This document shows, one piece after another, positions 5,600-6,554 of a stretch of DNA of 6,554 bases (positions are counted from its first letter, which is position 1; each line of letters starts with the position of its first letter). The position numbers and the translations under genes are program-made. Source of the DNA: Erysipelotrichaceae bacterium (lineage in GTDB: Bacteria; Bacillota_I; Bacilli_A; Erysipelotrichales; Erysipelotrichaceae); assembly GCA_003446295.1 (NCBI GenBank), contig DMBB01000315.1, positions 1 to 6,554 on the forward strand, read 5' to 3'. The notes beneath the pieces are model-generated. The model was not told the origin of the DNA, did no database searches, and saw only the letters and a list, made by a program, of their open reading frames with translations.

Positions 5600-6295
5600 A
5601 TGAAAAAGTTTATGACAGCGGCATTCGCCACACTTCTGCTGGTCGGATGCTCATCAGCACCTGCCGAGACTTCCTGCCCGGAATGCCCGGTCTGCGAAAC
5701 ACCGGCAGCAGTTGAACCTGCACCTGCGGAGGCTGCAGAGGCAGCTCTTCCGGCTCCCCGTGACACAACAAAGACTTACAAGCCTGACGAGAAATCCGAT
5801 CCGGTTGCCTGCACGGATGATACATTCCTGCCCGGCTGCTCTGCGATCAATAATGAAAACCTTCTTGACTATCTGAACCGTGACGATGTTCTTTACATCG
5901 ACCTCCGTGATTTCGGTGACTATGCGAAGAAGCATTTCAGAAACTTTGAATGCATCCCTTACTTTGCGCTGATCTACAGCAAAGAAGGCGGCGAAGGCAT
6001 CACACAGCTCTACAGCGGCGACACAACAGATCCTGTTGCTACATATGAAGAAAGTGATGAACTGCTCGAAGTATTCTTCCCGAAAGACAAGACGATCTTC
6101 CTGATGTGCCAGAGCGGCGGCCGCGTTGCACAGTGCATGAATATCCTGAAGGCAAAGGGATATGATATGTCCAAGATCTACAACATCACAGGTATGGGCA
6201 ACTTCACAGATCCGATGTATGCGGATATCACAGTTGACATGGCTGAGATCGGACTCGAGGCTGCTTATACATTCGAAGGCCTGACCAGAAACTGA
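5600..6295 (+). CDS. Rhodanese-fold lipoprotein with intact active-site loop
   Basis: A 231-residue lipoprotein: lipobox LVGC (Cys17), then an unusual CPECPVC cluster (Cys26, 29, 32), then an Ala/Pro/Glu-rich tether to about residue 55. The rhodanese-like domain spans about 84-205. It has YIDLRD (99-104), a His112 region equal to the usual GHIPGA turn, and the loop CQSGGR (170-175), which fits CxxGxR with catalytic Cys170 and Arg175. Such domains carry sulfane sulfur as a Cys persulfide or act on related thiol or oxyanion substrates. Compared with simple rhodaneses there is an insertion of about 30 residues before YEES (149-152). The paralogue at 2580-3257 shares it. A strong AGGAGG (5587-5592) sits 7 nt before the ATG. 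Second gene of the plus-strand unit; a terminator follows. Substrate and acceptor are not known. Confidence 0.9.
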   Translation: MKKFMTAAFATLLLVGCSSAPAETSCPECPVCETPAAVEPAPAEAAEAALPAPRDTTKTYKPDEKSDPVACTDDTFLPGCSAINNENLLDYLNRDDVLYIDLRDFGDYAKKHFRNFECIPYFALIYSKEGGEGITQLYSGDTTDPVATYEESDELLEVFFPKDKTIFLMCQSGGRVAQCMNILKAKGYDMSKIYNITGMGNFTDPMYADITVDMAEIGLEAAYTFEGLTRN

Positions 6296-6303
6296 TCGGA
6301 CAT

Positions 6304-6324
6304 TCTGCTGTACGTTTCAGCAGA
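6304..6324 (+). other. Small RNA hairpin in the 3' untranslated region
   Basis: The arms TCTGCTG and CAGCAGA form 7 perfect pairs around a 7-nt loop, 9 nt after the rhodanese stop codon. There is no T-run after it, so it is not a terminator by itself. It might stabilise the 3' end of the message. Chance formation is possible. Confidence 0.35.
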
Positions 6325-6342
6325 GTTATTGAATCGTACGAT

Positions 6343-6381
6343 AATGCCGGACGTTCATAAATGAGATGCGCCGGCATTTTT
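6343..6381 (+). terminator. Intrinsic terminator of the FMN_bind-rhodanese unit
   Basis: The stem AATGCCGG/CCGGCATT has 8 perfect pairs (6343-6350, 6371-6378) and a 20-nt loop that can itself fold a little. Five T follow at 6377-6381. The loop is longer than in the two minus-strand terminators, but the position right after the operon supports the call. Confidence 0.8.
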
Positions 6382-6382
6382 A

Positions 6383-6404
6383 TGTGCTGTGCATGCGCAG
6401 CACA
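6383..6404. promoter_or_regulatory. Near-perfect 22-bp dyad upstream of the GH1 gene
   Basis: The arms TGTGCTG and CAGCACA flank a GCATGC core. Only one symmetric pair (T6390/G6397) breaks the symmetry, and it would be a G-U pair in RNA. The dyad lies 2 nt past the terminator T-run and about 50-70 nt before the candidate promoter of the GH1 gene. It could be an operator or activator site for that gene. No T-run follows, so it is not a terminator. Confidence 0.45.
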
Positions 6405-6452
6405 GTATGTTGATCTGCGTATATCCTTTCTGTGTGCAGTGAGGTTTTCGTA

Positions 6453-6458
6453 TACAAT
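6453..6458 (+). promoter_or_regulatory. Weak candidate -10 box of the GH1 gene
   Basis: TACAAT matches the -10 consensus at 5 of 6 positions. No convincing -35 box lies 16-18 nt upstream. Transcription would start near 6465, right at the AAGGAG ribosome site (6465-6470), which is 11 nt before the ATG. Low certainty. Confidence 0.3.
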
Positions 6459-6481
6459 GGTGTCAAGGAGAATATAAAGTT

Positions 6482-6554
6482 ATGGAATTTCCGGATCATT
6501 TTTTATGGGGCGCATCATCTTCTGCATTCCAGATCGAAGGCGCATGGAATGAAG
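6482..6554 (+). CDS. GH1 beta-glucosidase / 6-phospho-beta-glucosidase, N-terminal end
   Basis: Only the first 24 codons are in the window. They begin MEFPDHFLWGASSSAFQIEG and match the N-terminal signature of glycoside hydrolase family 1 (F-x-WG-x-A-[ST]-x3-Q-x-EG). In this signature the Gln helps bind the glycone. These enzymes hydrolyse beta-glucosides or their 6-phosphates in the cytoplasm; the phospho-specificity residues lie beyond the edge. AAGGAG (6465-6470) precedes the ATG at a somewhat long 11 nt. The gene is separated from the lipoprotein unit by a terminator and is probably unrelated to it. Confidence 0.85.
   Translation, partial: MEFPDHFLWGASSSAFQIEGAWNE

Noticed and set aside
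6450..6458. GTATACAAT shared with half of the 4497-4518 palindrome
   Set aside because: Only nine bases match, the other half is missing, and the stretch is explained as a -10 box; probably coincidence.
1..6554. Search for mobile elements, CRISPR repeats, tRNA or rRNA genes
   Set aside because: No transposase, terminal inverted repeats, spaced direct repeats or tRNA-like folds were seen; the longer gaps are explained by promoters, dyads and terminators.

Overview
The window looks like chromosome of a low-to-moderate GC Bacillota (Firmicutes) bacterium. Supporting signs are AGGAGG-type ribosome sites, classic hairpin-plus-T terminators, several short lipoprotein signal peptides, LysR and GntR regulators, and a GH1 glycosidase. 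A gut-type anaerobe, possibly an Erysipelotrichia relative, is my guess from the protein style; nothing in the sequence proves the taxon.

Layout, left to right. (1) 1-686, minus strand: the N-terminal 228 codons of an aconitase-superfamily hydratase. A candidate promoter and a LysR-type dyad lie upstream at 718-775. (2) 827-1756, minus: a LysR-type regulator with its own extended -10 promoter (1781-1789) and terminator (797-822). (3) 1893-4450, minus: a three-gene unit read right to left. It holds an ApbE-type flavin transferase lipoprotein, a rhodanese-fold lipoprotein whose active-site loop is degenerate, and a GntR/FCD regulator, closed by a terminator (1855-1881). (4) 4451-4564: a divergent promoter region with a perfect 22-bp palindrome. 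(5) 4565-6295, plus: a lipoprotein with an FMN_bind domain and an unrecognised C-terminal half, then a rhodanese lipoprotein with an intact CxxGxR loop, closed by a terminator (6343-6381). (6) 6383-6481: an intergenic dyad and a weak promoter. (7) 6482-6554, plus: the start of a GH1 beta-glucosidase/6-phospho-beta-glucosidase.

The most interesting part is 1893-6295. All four non-regulatory proteins carry lipoboxes, so they should sit on the outer face of the membrane. ApbE enzymes attach FMN covalently to a Thr in SGA[T/S]xT motifs, and the neighbouring lipoprotein has exactly that motif (Thr102). The two rhodanese-fold lipoproteins are paralogues of each other, one with catalytic Cys/Arg and one with Ser/Glu in their place. 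The divergent units appear to share one operator and include a GntR regulator that probably binds it. I infer a surface flavin-redox module linked to sulfur or thiol chemistry. The flavinylation part rests on known family biochemistry; the link to rhodanese chemistry and the electron donor/acceptor are unknown.
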